Origin: Flavimobilis sp052324925
GTDB taxonomy: Bacteria; Actinomycetota; Actinomycetes; Actinomycetales; Cellulomonadaceae
Direction: 5' to 3' (one strand)
Assembly (NCBI GenBank): GCA_052324925.1
Contig: JBQPRE010000002.1
Length of the DNA stretch: 64,000 nt
Part shown: piece by piece, positions 18,214 through 29,061 of the stretch
Layout of the letters: each line of letters starts with the position of its first letter
Position numbering within the stretch: position 1 is the first letter of the stretch
Notes under the pieces: generated by a model
Told to the model about the DNA's origin: nothing
What the model saw: only the letters and a program-made list of their open reading frames with translations
Database searches by the model: none
Made by a program: the position numbers and the translations under genes

Positions 18214-19650
18214 TCAGGCCTGCGGCGGACGCGTCATGCTGAGGACGTCGAGCGCCTCGTCGAGCTGCGCCTCGGTGACCTCGCCACGTTCGACGAAGCC
18301 GAGGTCGACGACGGCCTGACGCACCGTGATGCCGGCCTTGACGGCGTGCTTGGCGACCTTCGCAGCCGCCTCGTAGCCGATGACGCGATTGAGCGGCGTG
18401 ACGATCGACGGCGAGGACTCGGCAAGTGCACGCGCACGCTCGACGTTCGCCGTGATGCCCGCAACGGTGCGGTCAGCGAGGACGACCGAGGAGGTGGCGA
18501 GCAGGCGGATCGACTCGAGGATCGCCGACGCGATGACGGGGATCTGGACGTTGAGCTCGAACGAGCCCGACGCGCCCGCCCAGGCGACGGTCGCGTCGTT
18601 GCCGATGACGCGTGACGCCACCATGAGCACGGCCTCGGGCACGACCGGGTTGACCTTGCCCGGCATGATCGACGAGCCCGGCTGCAGGTCGGGGATGAAG
18701 ATCTCACCGAGGCCCGTGTTGGGGCCCGAGCCCATCCAGCGCAGGTCGTTGCAGATCTTCGTGAGCGACACCGCGATCGTGCGCAGCGCGCCCGAGAGCT
18801 CGACGAGCCCGTCGCGCGAGGACTGTGCCTCGAAGTGGTCGCGGGCCTCGGTGAGCGCGAGCCCCGTGTCCTGCGCGAGCAGGGCGATGACGCGCTGCGG
18901 GAAGCCCGCGGGAGTATTGATGCCGGTTCCGACGGCGGTTCCGCCCAGGGGGACCTCGGCTGCGCGCGGGAGGGCTGCCTCGAGGCGCTCGATGCCGTAG
19001 CGGATCGCCGCGGCGTAGCCCCCAAACTCCTGGCCGAGCGTCACCGGCGTCGCATCCATGAGGTGCGTGCGGCCCGACTTCACGACGCTCGCGAACTCGG
19101 TGGCCTTCGCGCCGAGCGCATCGGCGAGGTGCGTGAGCGCGGGGATGAGGTCGCGCACGACGCCCGCGGTCGCCGCGACGTGCGCCGAGGTCGGGAAGAC
19201 GTCGTTCGAGGACTGCGACGCGTTGACGTGGTCGTTGGGGTGGACGTCGCGTCCGAGGTGGCGCGTGGCAAGAGTCGCGAGCACTTCGTTGGTGTTCATG
19301 TTCGACGACGTGCCCGAGCCGGTCTGGTAGACGTCGATCGGGAAGTGTGCGTCGTGGATGCCTGTGGCGACCTCGTCGGCAGCGACCACGATCGCGTCGG
19401 CGATGTCCTGGGGCAGGACACCGAGCTCGGCGTTCGCGCGAGCCGCAGCCTTCTTGATGCGCGCAAGCGCCTCGATGTGGCCGCGCTCGAGGCCGGCGCC
19501 CGAGATGGGGAAGTTCTCGACAGCGCGCTGGGTTTGCGCGCGGTAGAGGGCGGCGGCGGGTACGCGCACCTCACCCATGGTGTCGTGCTCGATGCGGTAG
19601 TCGGCTTCCTGGGCAGGGTTCGGCGCGTCGCCGACAGCGTTGTCAGTCAT
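18214..19650 (-). CDS. fumC: Fumarate hydratase, class II
   Basis: A 478-residue class II fumarase of the TCA cycle, interconverting fumarate and malate without an iron-sulfur cluster. The superfamily signature GSSIMPGKVNP is present. YQTGSGTSSNMNTNEV, NDHVNASQSSNDVFPT and SGRTHLMDATPVTLGQEF supply active-site residues. Length is standard. The ATG at 19650 gives the expected N-terminus ending in YRIEHDTMGEVRVP; a longer frame upstream is not conserved in type. It lies 86 bp downstream of the carbonic anhydrase gene. Confidence 0.97.
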   Translation of the reverse strand: MTDNAVGDAPNPAQEADYRIEHDTMGEVRVPAAALYRAQTQRAVENFPISGAGLERGHIEALARIKKAAARANAELGVLPQDIADAIVVAADEVATGIHDAHFPIDVYQTGSGTSSNMNTNEVLATLATRHLGRDVHPNDHVNASQSSNDVFPTSAHVAATAGVVRDLIPALTHLADALGAKATEFASVVKSGRTHLMDATPVTLGQEFGGYAAAIRYGIERLEAALPRAAEVPLGGTAVGTGINTPAGFPQRVIALLAQDTGLALTEARDHFEAQSSRDGLVELSGALRTIAVSLTKICNDLRWMGSGPNTGLGEIFIPDLQPGSSIMPGKVNPVVPEAVLMVASRVIGNDATVAWAGASGSFELNVQIPVIASAILESIRLLATSSVVLADRTVAGITANVERARALAESSPSIVTPLNRVIGYEAAAKVAKHAVKAGITVRQAVVDLGFVERGEVTEAQLDEALDVLSMTRPPQA

Positions 19651-19736
19651 GGGTCCATCGTGCCGCACGACGCGCCCGTCGTTCGACCCGGGCGACAGTG
19701 CGCGAAATGGGACCTGGGTCACAGTGAGCCGTGGGC

Positions 19737-20408
19737 TCAGTGCGTGACGGGCTCCTCGCCGACGTCGCCTCGGACCGAGAGCAGGGTCGCGCGGCCGTCG
19801 GCCAGCGTGTACTCGACGCCCACGATCGCGACCGTCCCCGCGTCGACCTCAGCCTTGACCGCGGCGGAGTACCCGTAAAGCTGGTCGACGGTGTGGCGCA
19901 CGTGCTGACGGCGCAGGGTGTCGGGGTCGAGGTAGTCGATGCCCTCACCGGTCGCACCGACGATCGACGGGATGACGCGGTCGACGATCGCGCGCACGAA
20001 GCCGTCGGTCTGCTCGCCCGTGGAGAGGGTGTGCGCGGCGGCGGCGATCGCGCCGCACGAGTCGTGCGCGAGGACGACGATGAGCTGGGCGTCGAGGACC
20101 CCGATCCCGTACTCGATCGAGCCGATGACGGTCGTGTCGAGGACGTGGCCAGCGGTGCGCACGACGAAGGCGTCGCCGAGGCCCTGGTCGAAGATGATCT
20201 CTGCCGCGACACGGGAGTCGGAGCAGCCGAAGATCACCGCGAAGGGATTCTGGGCGACCGCGAGCTCGGCGCGTCTCGCCGCGCCCTGGGACGGATGCTG
20301 CATCTCGTCCGTGACGAAACGACTGTTGCCCTCTTTGAGCGCCTGCCATGCGGCGGCGGGTGACGGGATGGGCAGCGACGAGGAGGCGATGGCGTTCACG
20401 ATCGACAT
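19737..20408 (-). CDS. Beta-class carbonic anhydrase
   Basis: A 223-residue beta-carbonic anhydrase converting CO2 and bicarbonate. Zinc ligands are Cys62, His115 and Cys118 (FGCSDSRVAAE and LAHDSCGA); the Asp64-Arg66 dyad of the CxDSR motif is intact. No signal peptide, so cytoplasmic. It precedes fumC on the same strand. A role in supplying bicarbonate to PEP carboxylase, also in this window, is plausible but only inferred. Confidence 0.94.
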   Translation of the reverse strand: MSIVNAIASSSLPIPSPAAAWQALKEGNSRFVTDEMQHPSQGAARRAELAVAQNPFAVIFGCSDSRVAAEIIFDQGLGDAFVVRTAGHVLDTTVIGSIEYGIGVLDAQLIVVLAHDSCGAIAAAAHTLSTGEQTDGFVRAIVDRVIPSIVGATGEGIDYLDPDTLRRQHVRHTVDQLYGYSAAVKAEVDAGTVAIVGVEYTLADGRATLLSVRGDVGEEPVTH

Positions 20409-20471
20409 TGTGCGCCCCTGAGCGCTCGTCCGCAGGTGGGTCCAGGAACTGTCCGGCTGGCGGGATGTGCC

Positions 20472-21440
20472 CTAGCGTCCATCCAGGTCAGCGCGGCGGG
20501 GTGGCTGCGCCCCCGCGCGTGAGGTCGTGATCGCCGCCGCGCGCACCGCGCGTGTGACGACGTGTGCGAGGAGCTCGGCGTCGATTCCGCGCAGCGCGGT
20601 CCGCTGCGCTGCTCCGAGCAGGTTGTTCTCCCACAGCCCGTCGATGAGCGTCCCCGTGAAGGCGTCACCCGCACCCACGGTGTCGGCAACCTCGACGCGC
20701 ACACCCTCGACGTCGACACGGCCGCACGCCGCCCACGCGCTCGCTCCGTCCGCCCCGCGGGTCTGCACGACGACCGCCCCCGACCGCTTGTGCCACAGCG
20801 CAGCTGTGACATCGGGGTCGCGGTGCGGGTAGAGCCAGGCAAGCCCCGCGCGCGAGACCTTGACGACGTCAGCGAGCATGAGGAACCGCTCGACGCCCGG
20901 CGCCGCTCGGAGAGGGTGGGCGAGCACCGCGGGCCGCACGTTGGGGTCATAGGTGATCGTCGAGGAGCGTCGCTGCGCTCCGAGGAGTTCCGCGACAGCG
21001 TCCGCTCCCGGTGCAAGCGCCGTCGCGAGCGAGCCCGTATGGACGACGAGGGTGTCCGGATCGACGTCAATGCGTTGAGGCAGGCGCCACTCGATGTCGA
21101 AGTCGTAGCTCGCGGTGCCCGTCGCATCGAGGGTTGCGGTCGCGATCGAGGTCTCCGGGGCGCCCGTTGATCCCGTATGGAGGGCGACGCGTGAGGCTTC
21201 GAGCCACCGCCGCACCATCGCTCCGTACGCGTCCTCGCCGATCCAGGTGAGGAGGTCGACGTCCCGGGTGAGCCGACCCAGCGTGAGAGCAACGTTGGCG
21301 GGGCTTCCCCCCGGGTGCTCGTCCACGGACCCGTCCGTGCGCCGGACGACGTCGATAAGGGCTTCTCCGACGACGAGCGCGCGGCCGGTCGGCCCCGGCG
21401 GCGCCGGGGCCGCAGACGGCAGCGAGGAGTGGGGGCTCAC
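20472..21440 (-). CDS. PfkB-family carbohydrate kinase (fructokinase-like)
   Basis: A 322-residue ribokinase/PfkB-fold sugar kinase. The N-terminal GEALIDVV and GGSPANVALTLGRL motif binds substrate, and DTVGAGDAFTGTLI near the C-terminus holds the anion hole and catalytic Asp. The spacing resembles fructokinases, but the sugar cannot be fixed. Starts with GTG inside a GTGA overlap with the xseB stop, so translation is probably coupled to exonuclease VII small subunit, an unusual functional partner. Confidence 0.9.
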   Translation of the reverse strand: MSPHSSLPSAAPAPPGPTGRALVVGEALIDVVRRTDGSVDEHPGGSPANVALTLGRLTRDVDLLTWIGEDAYGAMVRRWLEASRVALHTGSTGAPETSIATATLDATGTASYDFDIEWRLPQRIDVDPDTLVVHTGSLATALAPGADAVAELLGAQRRSSTITYDPNVRPAVLAHPLRAAPGVERFLMLADVVKVSRAGLAWLYPHRDPDVTAALWHKRSGAVVVQTRGADGASAWAACGRVDVEGVRVEVADTVGAGDAFTGTLIDGLWENNLLGAAQRTALRGIDAELLAHVVTRAVRAAAITTSRAGAQPPRRADLDGR

Positions 21441-21688
21441 GCCTCACCCTCGGTGTCGTCGCCCGTGTGTGTGCCCTGGCCCGCGCGGGTCGCCGCGTCG
21501 AGCCGCTCACGCGCGCCGTCGAGCCATTCCTGGCAGCGTGCGGCGAGAGCCTCACCTCGTTCCCACAGCGCGAGGCTGGCCTCGAGAGCTTCACCGCCTG
21601 CCTCAAGGCGTGCGACGACCTGGATGAGCTCGTCGCGGGCCTGCTCGTAGGTGAGGGCGGCGACGTCAGTCAGAGGAGTCTCGGGCAC
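21437..21688 (-). CDS. xseB: Exodeoxyribonuclease VII small subunit
   Basis: An 83-residue helical protein with LTYEQARDELIQVVARLEAG and EASLALWERGEALAARCQEW, the XseB pattern. It binds XseA to form exonuclease VII, which degrades single-stranded DNA. The GTG at 21688 gives normal length; the upstream frame is longer but lacks family features. xseA is 140 bp upstream and the sugar-kinase gene overlaps its stop by four bases. Confidence 0.93.
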   Translation of the reverse strand: MPETPLTDVAALTYEQARDELIQVVARLEAGGEALEASLALWERGEALAARCQEWLDGARERLDAATRAGQGTHTGDDTEGEA

Positions 21689-21828
21689 GGGTCCACGGTA
21701 GCCGCCACCGCCGACAGTCGTGGAGTCTGCCTCGACGTGCCGACGGCACGCGGCCTGCTCGAGGACGGTGCGACGGGCCACGACTGGTCCTCACGCGCTT
21801 GCCCGCGTGCCTACGCGGCCGGGCTCTG

Positions 21829-23082
21829 TCAGCCCGCCGTAGCCGCGATCTCGCCCCCTGCGAGGCGCACCCGCAACGCGTCCCCCGCACTCACCTGGTC
21901 GGGGGCGCGCAGCACCTGGCCGTCGGCCAGCTGGATGACCGCATACCCGCGGTCGAGAACCGCGGCGGGGGACAGTGCCCGGACCTGGGCGGCGAGCGTC
22001 GCGATGTCGGCAGAGCCGCGCAGCAGCGCGGTCGCGAAGGTGCCGCGTCCGCGCTCGCGGACCTGCAGGATGTCCGCCTCGCGTGCGTCGATGATTGATG
22101 TTGGACGGGCGAGCGCCGGGCGTGAGCGCACCTGCTCAAGACCGCGCGACTCGCGATCGAGCAGGCCGCGCACCGCGAGCATGGTCCGCTGCCGGGCTTG
22201 CCGCAGTCGCAGTCGCTCCTCGGCGACGTCGGGCACGATGCGCTTGGCCGCGTCGGTTGGGGTCGATGCGCGATAGTCGGCGACGAGGTCGAGCAAGGGA
22301 GTGTCGGTCTCGTGGCCGATCGCTGAGACGAGCGGCGTGCGGCACGCGGCCGCAGCCCGGACGAGGGCCTCGTTCGAGAACGGCAGGAGATCCTCGACCG
22401 CGCCGCCGCCGCGGGCCACGACGATGACCTCGACGTCCTCGCGCGCGTCGAGGTCGGCGATCGCAGCGCTCACCTGCTGCACCGCGTCCTTGCCCTGGAC
22501 TGCGACCTCGCGGATCTCGAAGCGCACCTGGGGCCACCGAGCGCGCGCGTTGACGACGACGTCGTGCTCGGCCTTGGACTCGCGTCCGCACACGAGCCCG
22601 ACGACGCGAGGGAGGAACGGCAGCGGCGTCTTTCGCTCCGCGCCGAAGAGCCCTTCGGCTGCGAGGACCTTCTTGAGGTGCTCGATGCGGGCGAGCAGCT
22701 CGCCGACGCCCACGGGCCGGATCTCGTCGGCCTGCATCTGGAACGAGCCGCGGCCCTTCCAGAAGGTCGGGGTCGCGTGCACGACGACGTGCGCGCCCTC
22801 GGTGACCGTGCCCTGCTGGGCGGCGAGGACCTTGGCGTACATGGCGACGGGGAGCGAGACATCAGCGTCGGTGTCGCGCAGCGTGAGGAAGGCCATCGAC
22901 GCGCCCGGGCGGCGGTTGAGCTGGACGATCTGCCCCTCGACCCAGGTCGGGGACATGCGGGCCATGTAGTCCGCGATCTTCTGCGAGAGCAACCGCACGG
23001 GCCAGGGGTTCTCGGCCGTCGTGTCGAGGGCGCGCGCGGGCAGGGCTGCGCGCGCTGGCGCGGTCGGGTCGTCGGTCGTCAC
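21829..23082 (-). CDS. xseA: Exodeoxyribonuclease VII large subunit
   Basis: A 417-residue protein. An N-terminal OB fold (PVRLLSQKIADYMARMSPTW, then VEGQIVQLNRR) is followed by the catalytic domain with VVGLVCGRESKAEHDVV, VIVVARGGGAVEDLLPF and LVSAIGHETDTPLLDLVADYR, all characteristic of XseA. The coiled-coil C-terminal half binds XseB; the end has LDRGYAVIQ. Start at GTG 23082. Divergent from ispH across 106 bp that must hold both promoters. Confidence 0.97.
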   Translation of the reverse strand: MTTDDPTAPARAALPARALDTTAENPWPVRLLSQKIADYMARMSPTWVEGQIVQLNRRPGASMAFLTLRDTDADVSLPVAMYAKVLAAQQGTVTEGAHVVVHATPTFWKGRGSFQMQADEIRPVGVGELLARIEHLKKVLAAEGLFGAERKTPLPFLPRVVGLVCGRESKAEHDVVVNARARWPQVRFEIREVAVQGKDAVQQVSAAIADLDAREDVEVIVVARGGGAVEDLLPFSNEALVRAAAACRTPLVSAIGHETDTPLLDLVADYRASTPTDAAKRIVPDVAEERLRLRQARQRTMLAVRGLLDRESRGLEQVRSRPALARPTSIIDAREADILQVRERGRGTFATALLRGSADIATLAAQVRALSPAAVLDRGYAVIQLADGQVLRAPDQVSAGDALRVRLAGGEIAATAG

Positions 23083-23188
23083 GCGCCCATCATGCCTGCC
23101 GGGACCGACATTCGTGCGGGTCGTGGAGGACGTGCGGGGGTGTGCCACCTCACGGCCCCGAGCTGCGGTCCTCACCTAGACTGGCCGC

Positions 23189-24241
23189 GTGACCACCATC
23201 ATCGAGCCGACGTCCGCCGTGCCCGCTGTTCCGACGCAGGGGCGCGTGCTGCTTGCTGCCCCCCGAGGCTATTGCGCGGGAGTCGACCGCGCTGTCGTTG
23301 CCGTCGAGAAGGCGCTCGCGCACTACGGTGCGCCCATTTACGTGCGTAAGGAGATCGTCCACAACAAGTACGTCGTGGAGACCCTTGCGGGCAGGGGCGC
23401 GATCTTCGTCGATGACACTGACGAGGTCCCCGAGGGCGCGCGCGTCGTGTTCTCGGCGCACGGTGTGGCACCCGCGGTCCACGCGGCTGCGGCCGCGCGT
23501 TCGCTCGAGACGATCGACGCGACGTGCCCGCTCGTGACCAAGGTTCACAAGGAAGCCGTGCGGTTTGCCGCCGACGACTACGACATCCTGCTCATCGGTC
23601 ACGACGGGCACGAGGAGGTCGAGGGAACGGCTGGCGAGGCGCCCGACCACATCCAGATCGTCAACTCGCCCGACGAGGTCGACAAGGTGGTCGTCCGTGA
23701 CCCGAACAAGGTCGTGTGGATCTCGCAGACGACGTTGTCGGTCGACGAGACGATGGAGACGGTCCGCCGCCTGCGTGAGCGCTTCCCGACGCTTCAGGAC
23801 CCGCCGAGCGACGACATCTGCTACGCGACGCAGAACCGTCAGGTTGCGGTGAAGAAGCTCGCGCCGAGGTGTGAGCTCGTCATCGTCGTGGGTTCGCGGA
23901 ACTCGTCGAACTCGGTGCGGCTCATGGAGGTCGCCAAGGAGTCTGGCGCTGACGACGCGCACCTCATCGACTACGCCAAGGAGATCGACCCGGCGTGGCT
24001 CGACGGCGTGACGACGGTGGGCGTGACGTCGGGGGCGTCGGTTCCTGAGATCCTCGTCGACGAGGTGCTGCGCTACCTCGCGGAGCGTGGCTACGGCGAG
24101 GTCGAAGAGGTGCGGACGGCGACGGAGGACCTCATGTTCTCGTTGCCGCGCGAGCTGCGTGGTGCGCTCAAGGCGTCGGGGAAGGGCACGGGCCGTCCCG
24201 AGCGTGAGGGGCGTCGCGCGCTGCGCGTCGACACCGTGTGA
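23189..24241 (+). CDS. ispH: 4-hydroxy-3-methylbut-2-enyl diphosphate reductase
   Basis: A 350-residue IspH/LytB enzyme, the last step of the MEP isoprenoid pathway giving IPP and DMAPP. All three [4Fe-4S] cysteines are present: Cys29 (PRGYCAGVDRA), Cys113 (DATCPLVTKVH) and Cys211 (ICYATQNRQ). VRKEIVHNKYVV, the TQNRQ segment and SRNSSNS match substrate-binding regions. GTG start at 23189; the extra ~15 N-terminal residues are usual in actinobacteria. A terminator hairpin follows. Confidence 0.98.
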   Translation: MTTIIEPTSAVPAVPTQGRVLLAAPRGYCAGVDRAVVAVEKALAHYGAPIYVRKEIVHNKYVVETLAGRGAIFVDDTDEVPEGARVVFSAHGVAPAVHAAAAARSLETIDATCPLVTKVHKEAVRFAADDYDILLIGHDGHEEVEGTAGEAPDHIQIVNSPDEVDKVVVRDPNKVVWISQTTLSVDETMETVRRLRERFPTLQDPPSDDICYATQNRQVAVKKLAPRCELVIVVGSRNSSNSVRLMEVAKESGADDAHLIDYAKEIDPAWLDGVTTVGVTSGASVPEILVDEVLRYLAERGYGEVEEVRTATEDLMFSLPRELRGALKASGKGTGRPEREGRRALRVDTV

Positions 24242-24262
24242 CCGAGCACGCGTGATGCTGCT

Positions 24263-24294
24263 GCGGCGGCCGTTGCTGAGGCGACGGCCGCCGC
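24263..24294. terminator. Hairpin between convergent ispH and cysM
   Basis: An 11-bp perfect stem (GCGGCGGCCGT / ACGGCCGCCGC) with a 10-base loop, 21 bp after the ispH stop and 27 bp from the cysM stop. Confidence 0.75.
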
Positions 24295-24321
24295 TTGCGT
24301 GTGGGGCGGGGCCCTGCCCGC

Positions 24322-25227
24322 CTAGTCGGGGAAGACGCCCGTCGAGAGGTAGCGGTCGCCGCGGTCGGGGAGGATGACGACGATCGTCGCGTCGTCCACC
24401 TCGCGTGCGAGCCGGACCGCGACCGCGGTAGCCCCGCCGGCGGAGACTCCCGCGAGGATGCCTTCGCGTGAGGCGAGCGCGCGCGTGGTGTCTTCTGCCT
24501 CGGTCTGCGTGACGGTGCGAACCTCGTCGATGACCGACGGGTCGTGGATGGCTGGCAGGTACTCGGCGGGCCAGGCACGGATCCCGGGAATGCGGGCGCC
24601 GTCGGCGGGCTGGACGCCGATGATCTGGACGTGGGGGTTGCGCTCCTTGAGGTAGCGCGCGGTGCCGACGATGGTCCCGGTGGTGCCCATGGACGACACG
24701 AAGTGGGTGATCTGACCGCGGGTGGCCTCCCAGATCTCGGGGCCGGTCGACCGGTAGTGGGCGTCGGGGTTGTCCGGGTTGCCGAACTGGTCGAGCACGA
24801 TGCCTTCGCCGCGCGCGGCCATGGCTGCGACGAGGTCGCGTGCATGCTCCATGCCGAGGCTCGGGTCGGTGAGGATGAGCTCGGCCCCGTACGCGCGCAT
24901 GGCGCGGGCGCGCTCGACCGAGAGGTCGCCGGGCATGACGAGGACCATGCGATAGCCCTTGATCGCCGCGGCCATGGCGAGCGCGATGCCGGTGTTGCCG
25001 CTCGTCGCTTCGATGAGCGTGTCGCCGCGGCTGATCGTGCCGCGCTCCTCGGCGCGCCGGATCATGTTGAGCGCGGGACGGTCCTTGACCGAGCCCGCCG
25101 GATTGTCACCCTCGAGCTTGGCGAGGACGAGTGAGCCGCCCGCGGCGTCCTCGGCGAGCCGCTGCAGACGCACAAGAGGTGTGCGCCCGACGGTGTTCTC
25201 GAGCGTGGGGTAGTCGAACCCGGTCAT
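24322..25227 (-). CDS. cysM: Cysteine synthase B-type (O-acetylserine sulfhydrylase)
   Basis: A 301-residue PLP enzyme. The cofactor Lys48 is in NPAGSVKDRPAL, the phosphate loop is GTTGT, and the substrate loop is EATSGNTGIALAMAAA. The phrases QFGNPDNPDAHYRSTGPEIW and ITHFVSSMGTTGTI are those of CysM rather than CysK. It makes cysteine from O-acetylserine (or O-phosphoserine) and sulfide or thiosulfate. Its ATG overlaps the rmuC stop (ATGA), so it is translated after RmuC in one transcript. Confidence 0.95.
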   Translation of the reverse strand: MTGFDYPTLENTVGRTPLVRLQRLAEDAAGGSLVLAKLEGDNPAGSVKDRPALNMIRRAEERGTISRGDTLIEATSGNTGIALAMAAAIKGYRMVLVMPGDLSVERARAMRAYGAELILTDPSLGMEHARDLVAAMAARGEGIVLDQFGNPDNPDAHYRSTGPEIWEATRGQITHFVSSMGTTGTIVGTARYLKERNPHVQIIGVQPADGARIPGIRAWPAEYLPAIHDPSVIDEVRTVTQTEAEDTTRALASREGILAGVSAGGATAVAVRLAREVDDATIVVILPDRGDRYLSTGVFPD

Positions 25228-26561
25228 GGCTGTCCTTTGGTCGATGAGGCTCCCTCCAGGCTACGCACGTCGGGCTCCGGTGCGGGACCGGGCTCGGCGT
25301 CGTCCCGCGAGGCGAGCACCGCGAGCTGAGGTGCTGCCGCAGGCGGGGCCGGGAGGTCGGCATCCGTCACGCCCAGCTCGCGGAACTTGCGTGCGGTGAC
25401 GAGGACCCGGGAGTCGAGGGAGCCGACCGTCTGGTTGTAGGCGCTGGCGGCCGACTCGATGGCGCGCCCCAGCTTGCCGAGGTGCTGCGAGAGGGTTCCG
25501 AGACGCGTGTGGAGCTCGCGGCCGAGGGTGAGGACCTGCTGCGCGTTCTCGGCCAGCGTCTCTTCGCGCCAGGCGTGCGCGACCGTCCGCAGCAGGGCGA
25601 GCAGCGTCATGGGCGTCGCGATGACGACGTTCTTGGAGAAGGCGTGCTCGACGAGGCCGCCGTCGACCTCGAGCGCAGCGTGGAGGAACGGCTCGGCGGG
25701 CACGAAGAGCACGACGAACTCGGGGGTGGGCGCGAGGTGCTCCCAATACCGCTTGCTGCTCAGCTCGTCGACGTGTCGACGCACGTGACGTGCGTGCGCT
25801 GCGAGCCGTTCGGTGCGGACGGCGGGGTCGTCGCTCTCACATGCCTCGAGATACGCGGCGAGCGGCGTCTTCGCATCGACGACGACGTTCTTGCCGCCCG
25901 CGAGCCGAATGACCATGTCGGGTCGGAGCGGACCGTCGTCGGTGCGCACGTGAACCTGCTCGTCGTAGTCGACGCGGTCGATCATGCCTGCAGCCTCGAC
26001 GACCCGTCGGAGCTGAGTCTCGCCCCAGCGGCCCCGGACGTCGCTCGTGCGCAGCGCGCTGACGAGCCGGCCCGTCTCCTGACGGAGCAGCTCGGAGCTC
26101 TCGCGCATCGCGCGCACCTGCTCGCCGATGCTCGCGCTGCCCGCGAGGCGCGCGTGCTCGGCAGCCGTCACCTCTGCGCGCAGCGTGCTGAGCGTCTGCG
26201 CGATGGGGTCGACGAGCGCGCGCACCGACTCCTCGCGACGCTGCATGTCCGCCTGCCCGGCGACCTGCGTGGTCCGTAAGCGCTGCTCAGCCATGCCGAG
26301 GAACTGCTCCGAGCTCTGCGCCAAGGCATCGGCAGCGAGAGCTCGGAAGCGATCCTCGGCGCGTTTGCCCGCCTCGGCCTCAGCGGCGAGGCGTTCGGCC
26401 CCGGCGCGCTGCTCAGCGAGCAGCTGCGCCTCGAGGCGAGCTGCGTGCAGCGCATGCTCGCGCCCCGCGCTGCCGCTCCGCACGACCGCGACGAGATACC
26501 CGAGCACGCCACCGACGGCGAGCGCGGCGACGACGGCAAGGAGCAGGGTTGGATCATCCAT
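25224..26561 (-). CDS. rmuC: DNA recombination protein RmuC
   Basis: A 445-residue protein: an N-terminal membrane helix (PTLLLAVVAALAVGGVLGYL), a long Ala/Glu/Arg-rich coiled coil to ~residue 170, then the RmuC nuclease-like domain with SDVRGRWGETQLRRVVEAAG, then PDMVIRLAGGKNVVVDAKTP, then PEFVVLFVPAEPFLHAAL. The D-x-K (VDAKTP) fits the PD-(D/E)XK core. RmuC limits inversions at short inverted repeats in E. coli. C-terminal tail is low complexity. Overlaps cysM by four bases. Confidence 0.95.
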   Translation of the reverse strand: MDDPTLLLAVVAALAVGGVLGYLVAVVRSGSAGREHALHAARLEAQLLAEQRAGAERLAAEAEAGKRAEDRFRALAADALAQSSEQFLGMAEQRLRTTQVAGQADMQRREESVRALVDPIAQTLSTLRAEVTAAEHARLAGSASIGEQVRAMRESSELLRQETGRLVSALRTSDVRGRWGETQLRRVVEAAGMIDRVDYDEQVHVRTDDGPLRPDMVIRLAGGKNVVVDAKTPLAAYLEACESDDPAVRTERLAAHARHVRRHVDELSSKRYWEHLAPTPEFVVLFVPAEPFLHAALEVDGGLVEHAFSKNVVIATPMTLLALLRTVAHAWREETLAENAQQVLTLGRELHTRLGTLSQHLGKLGRAIESAASAYNQTVGSLDSRVLVTARKFRELGVTDADLPAPPAAAPQLAVLASRDDAEPGPAPEPDVRSLEGASSTKGQP

Positions 26562-26614
26562 GGCCCGAGCCTTGCACCCGCCTCAGACATTCTCGTGACA
26601 GCTAGGCTCTGCGC

Positions 26615-27369
<755 letters not shown>

Positions 27370-27388
<19 letters not shown>

Positions 27389-28932
27389 AGCTGCGGCTCA
27401 CGCTGTGGGCCGGGAGCCTGCGGCGGAGCCCGTGGCAGGTCGTCGGGCTCGTGCTGGGCCTGCTCAACGCGGTCCTCATCGCGCTCGTCCTTGTCGGGTC
27501 GATGGCGTACACCCGGACGATCGCCGAGGAGGCGTGGGACGTCACGCTCATCGTCGGTGGCGCGCTCGTCGTGGTGGGCTGGTGGGTCGTCCCGCTGCTC
27601 GCGTTCGGTGTCGACTCCGCGCTCGACCCGCGCCGGTTCGCGCTGCTCGCAGTGCCGCGACGGCCGTTGCTCGCCGGACTCGCGGTCGCGGGGCTCCTCG
27701 GGATCCCCGGGCTCACGACGCTCGTCATCTCGGCGGCCGGACTGCTCGTGTGGCTCCCTGACGTCCTGCCGGTCCTCGCCGGTCTCGCGCTCCTGCCGCT
27801 GGTCATGCTCACGTGCATCGCCGGGTCACGGGCGTTCGCCCTGCTCATGGAGCCGTTGCTCGCGGCGCGGCGTTTCCGCGAGGTCGTCGGCGTGCTCGCG
27901 CTCGCGCCGGCCGTCCTCGTCGCGCCGGCGCTCGGGCAGTCGTTGCGCGCACTGCGCCGCGGTGCGGACGTCGCCCCCGCCCTCATCGAGATCGTCGGGT
28001 GGACCCCGCCCGGCGCGGTGTGGGCGGTCCAGGTCGACGTCGCGCAGGGCCGGTGGGGCCGAGCCGCGGCGCACCTCGCGATCGCGGTCGTCACCGCAGC
28101 GCTGCTCGTCAAGCTGTGGGACGTCGGGCTCGAACGCGCCCTCACGTCGCCCCCGCCACGGCCGAACGTCGTCGCGCAACGCGGCGCGGGCTGGTTCGGC
28201 AGGCTCCCCGCGACCCCGACGGGTGCGGTCGTCGCACGCAGCCTCACCTACTGGGGACGCGACTCGCGCTACATGTCGAACCTCACGGTGCTTCCCGTGC
28301 TCGTCGTCGCTCTGCACGTCCTCGCGCAGGACGCGGCACCCGTGACGACGTTCGTCGCGCCCGCGATCGTCGCGTTCACGCTCGGCTGGGCGATCGTCGC
28401 TGACATCGCGATGGACTCCTCGGCGTTCTGGCTGCATGCGTCTGCAGGGGTGCGGGGCATCGCGGACCGGACGGGGCGCGCGCTCGCTGTGCTCGTCATC
28501 GCTGTCCCCGCGGTTGTCGCCACGCTCGTCGCGGGGGCGTGGCGGGCGGACCGGTGGGACCTCGTGCCGGCGTCGCTCGGCCTGTCAGCGGTGCTGCTCG
28601 GCGGAGCTCTCGGGATCTCGTCGATCGTCTCGGCGTGGGTGCTGTTTGCTGTGCCGGCGCCGGGGGACGGTCCGTTCTCGACGCCGCACGGCTCGGCGAC
28701 GGCGAACCTCTTCGTGCAGTCGATCGCGTGGACGGTCGTCATGGTGCTCGCCACGCCGTCGATCGTCCTGGCGGTCCTCGTCTGGCGCGGGTCTGCCGCC
28801 GCGGGGTGGGGCGGGCTCGTGCTCGGCCTGGGGCTCGGGGCTGTGCTTCTTGTCGCGGGGTTGCGCGGCGGGGCGCGGATCTACGACGCGCGCGTGCCCG
28901 AGCTCGTCCACGCGTTGCGATCGCGCGGCTGA
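27370..28932 (+). CDS. ABC-2 type transporter, large permease
   Basis: A 520-residue polytopic membrane protein with about twelve hydrophobic segments, partner of the overlapping ATPase. The in-frame GTG at 27370 with GGGGG seven bases upstream is the first start before the initial helix; the frame continues upstream only as a shadow of the ATPase. The conserved-looking central loop ARSLTYWGRDSRYMSNL is typical of actinobacterial ABC-2-like permeases of this size. Function is inferred from the pairing. Confidence 0.85.
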
Positions 28933-29061
28933 GGTCGCACTCGTCCGCGGTGTCGGGCCCGACGTGACGACGCCGTCGCGCGGCCGGTGATGTTCAGCCC
29001 GCGGCGCGGGGGACAGGCGGTCGTGCACCGGCCAACCCTTGCCCCCGTAGACTGTGTGCCC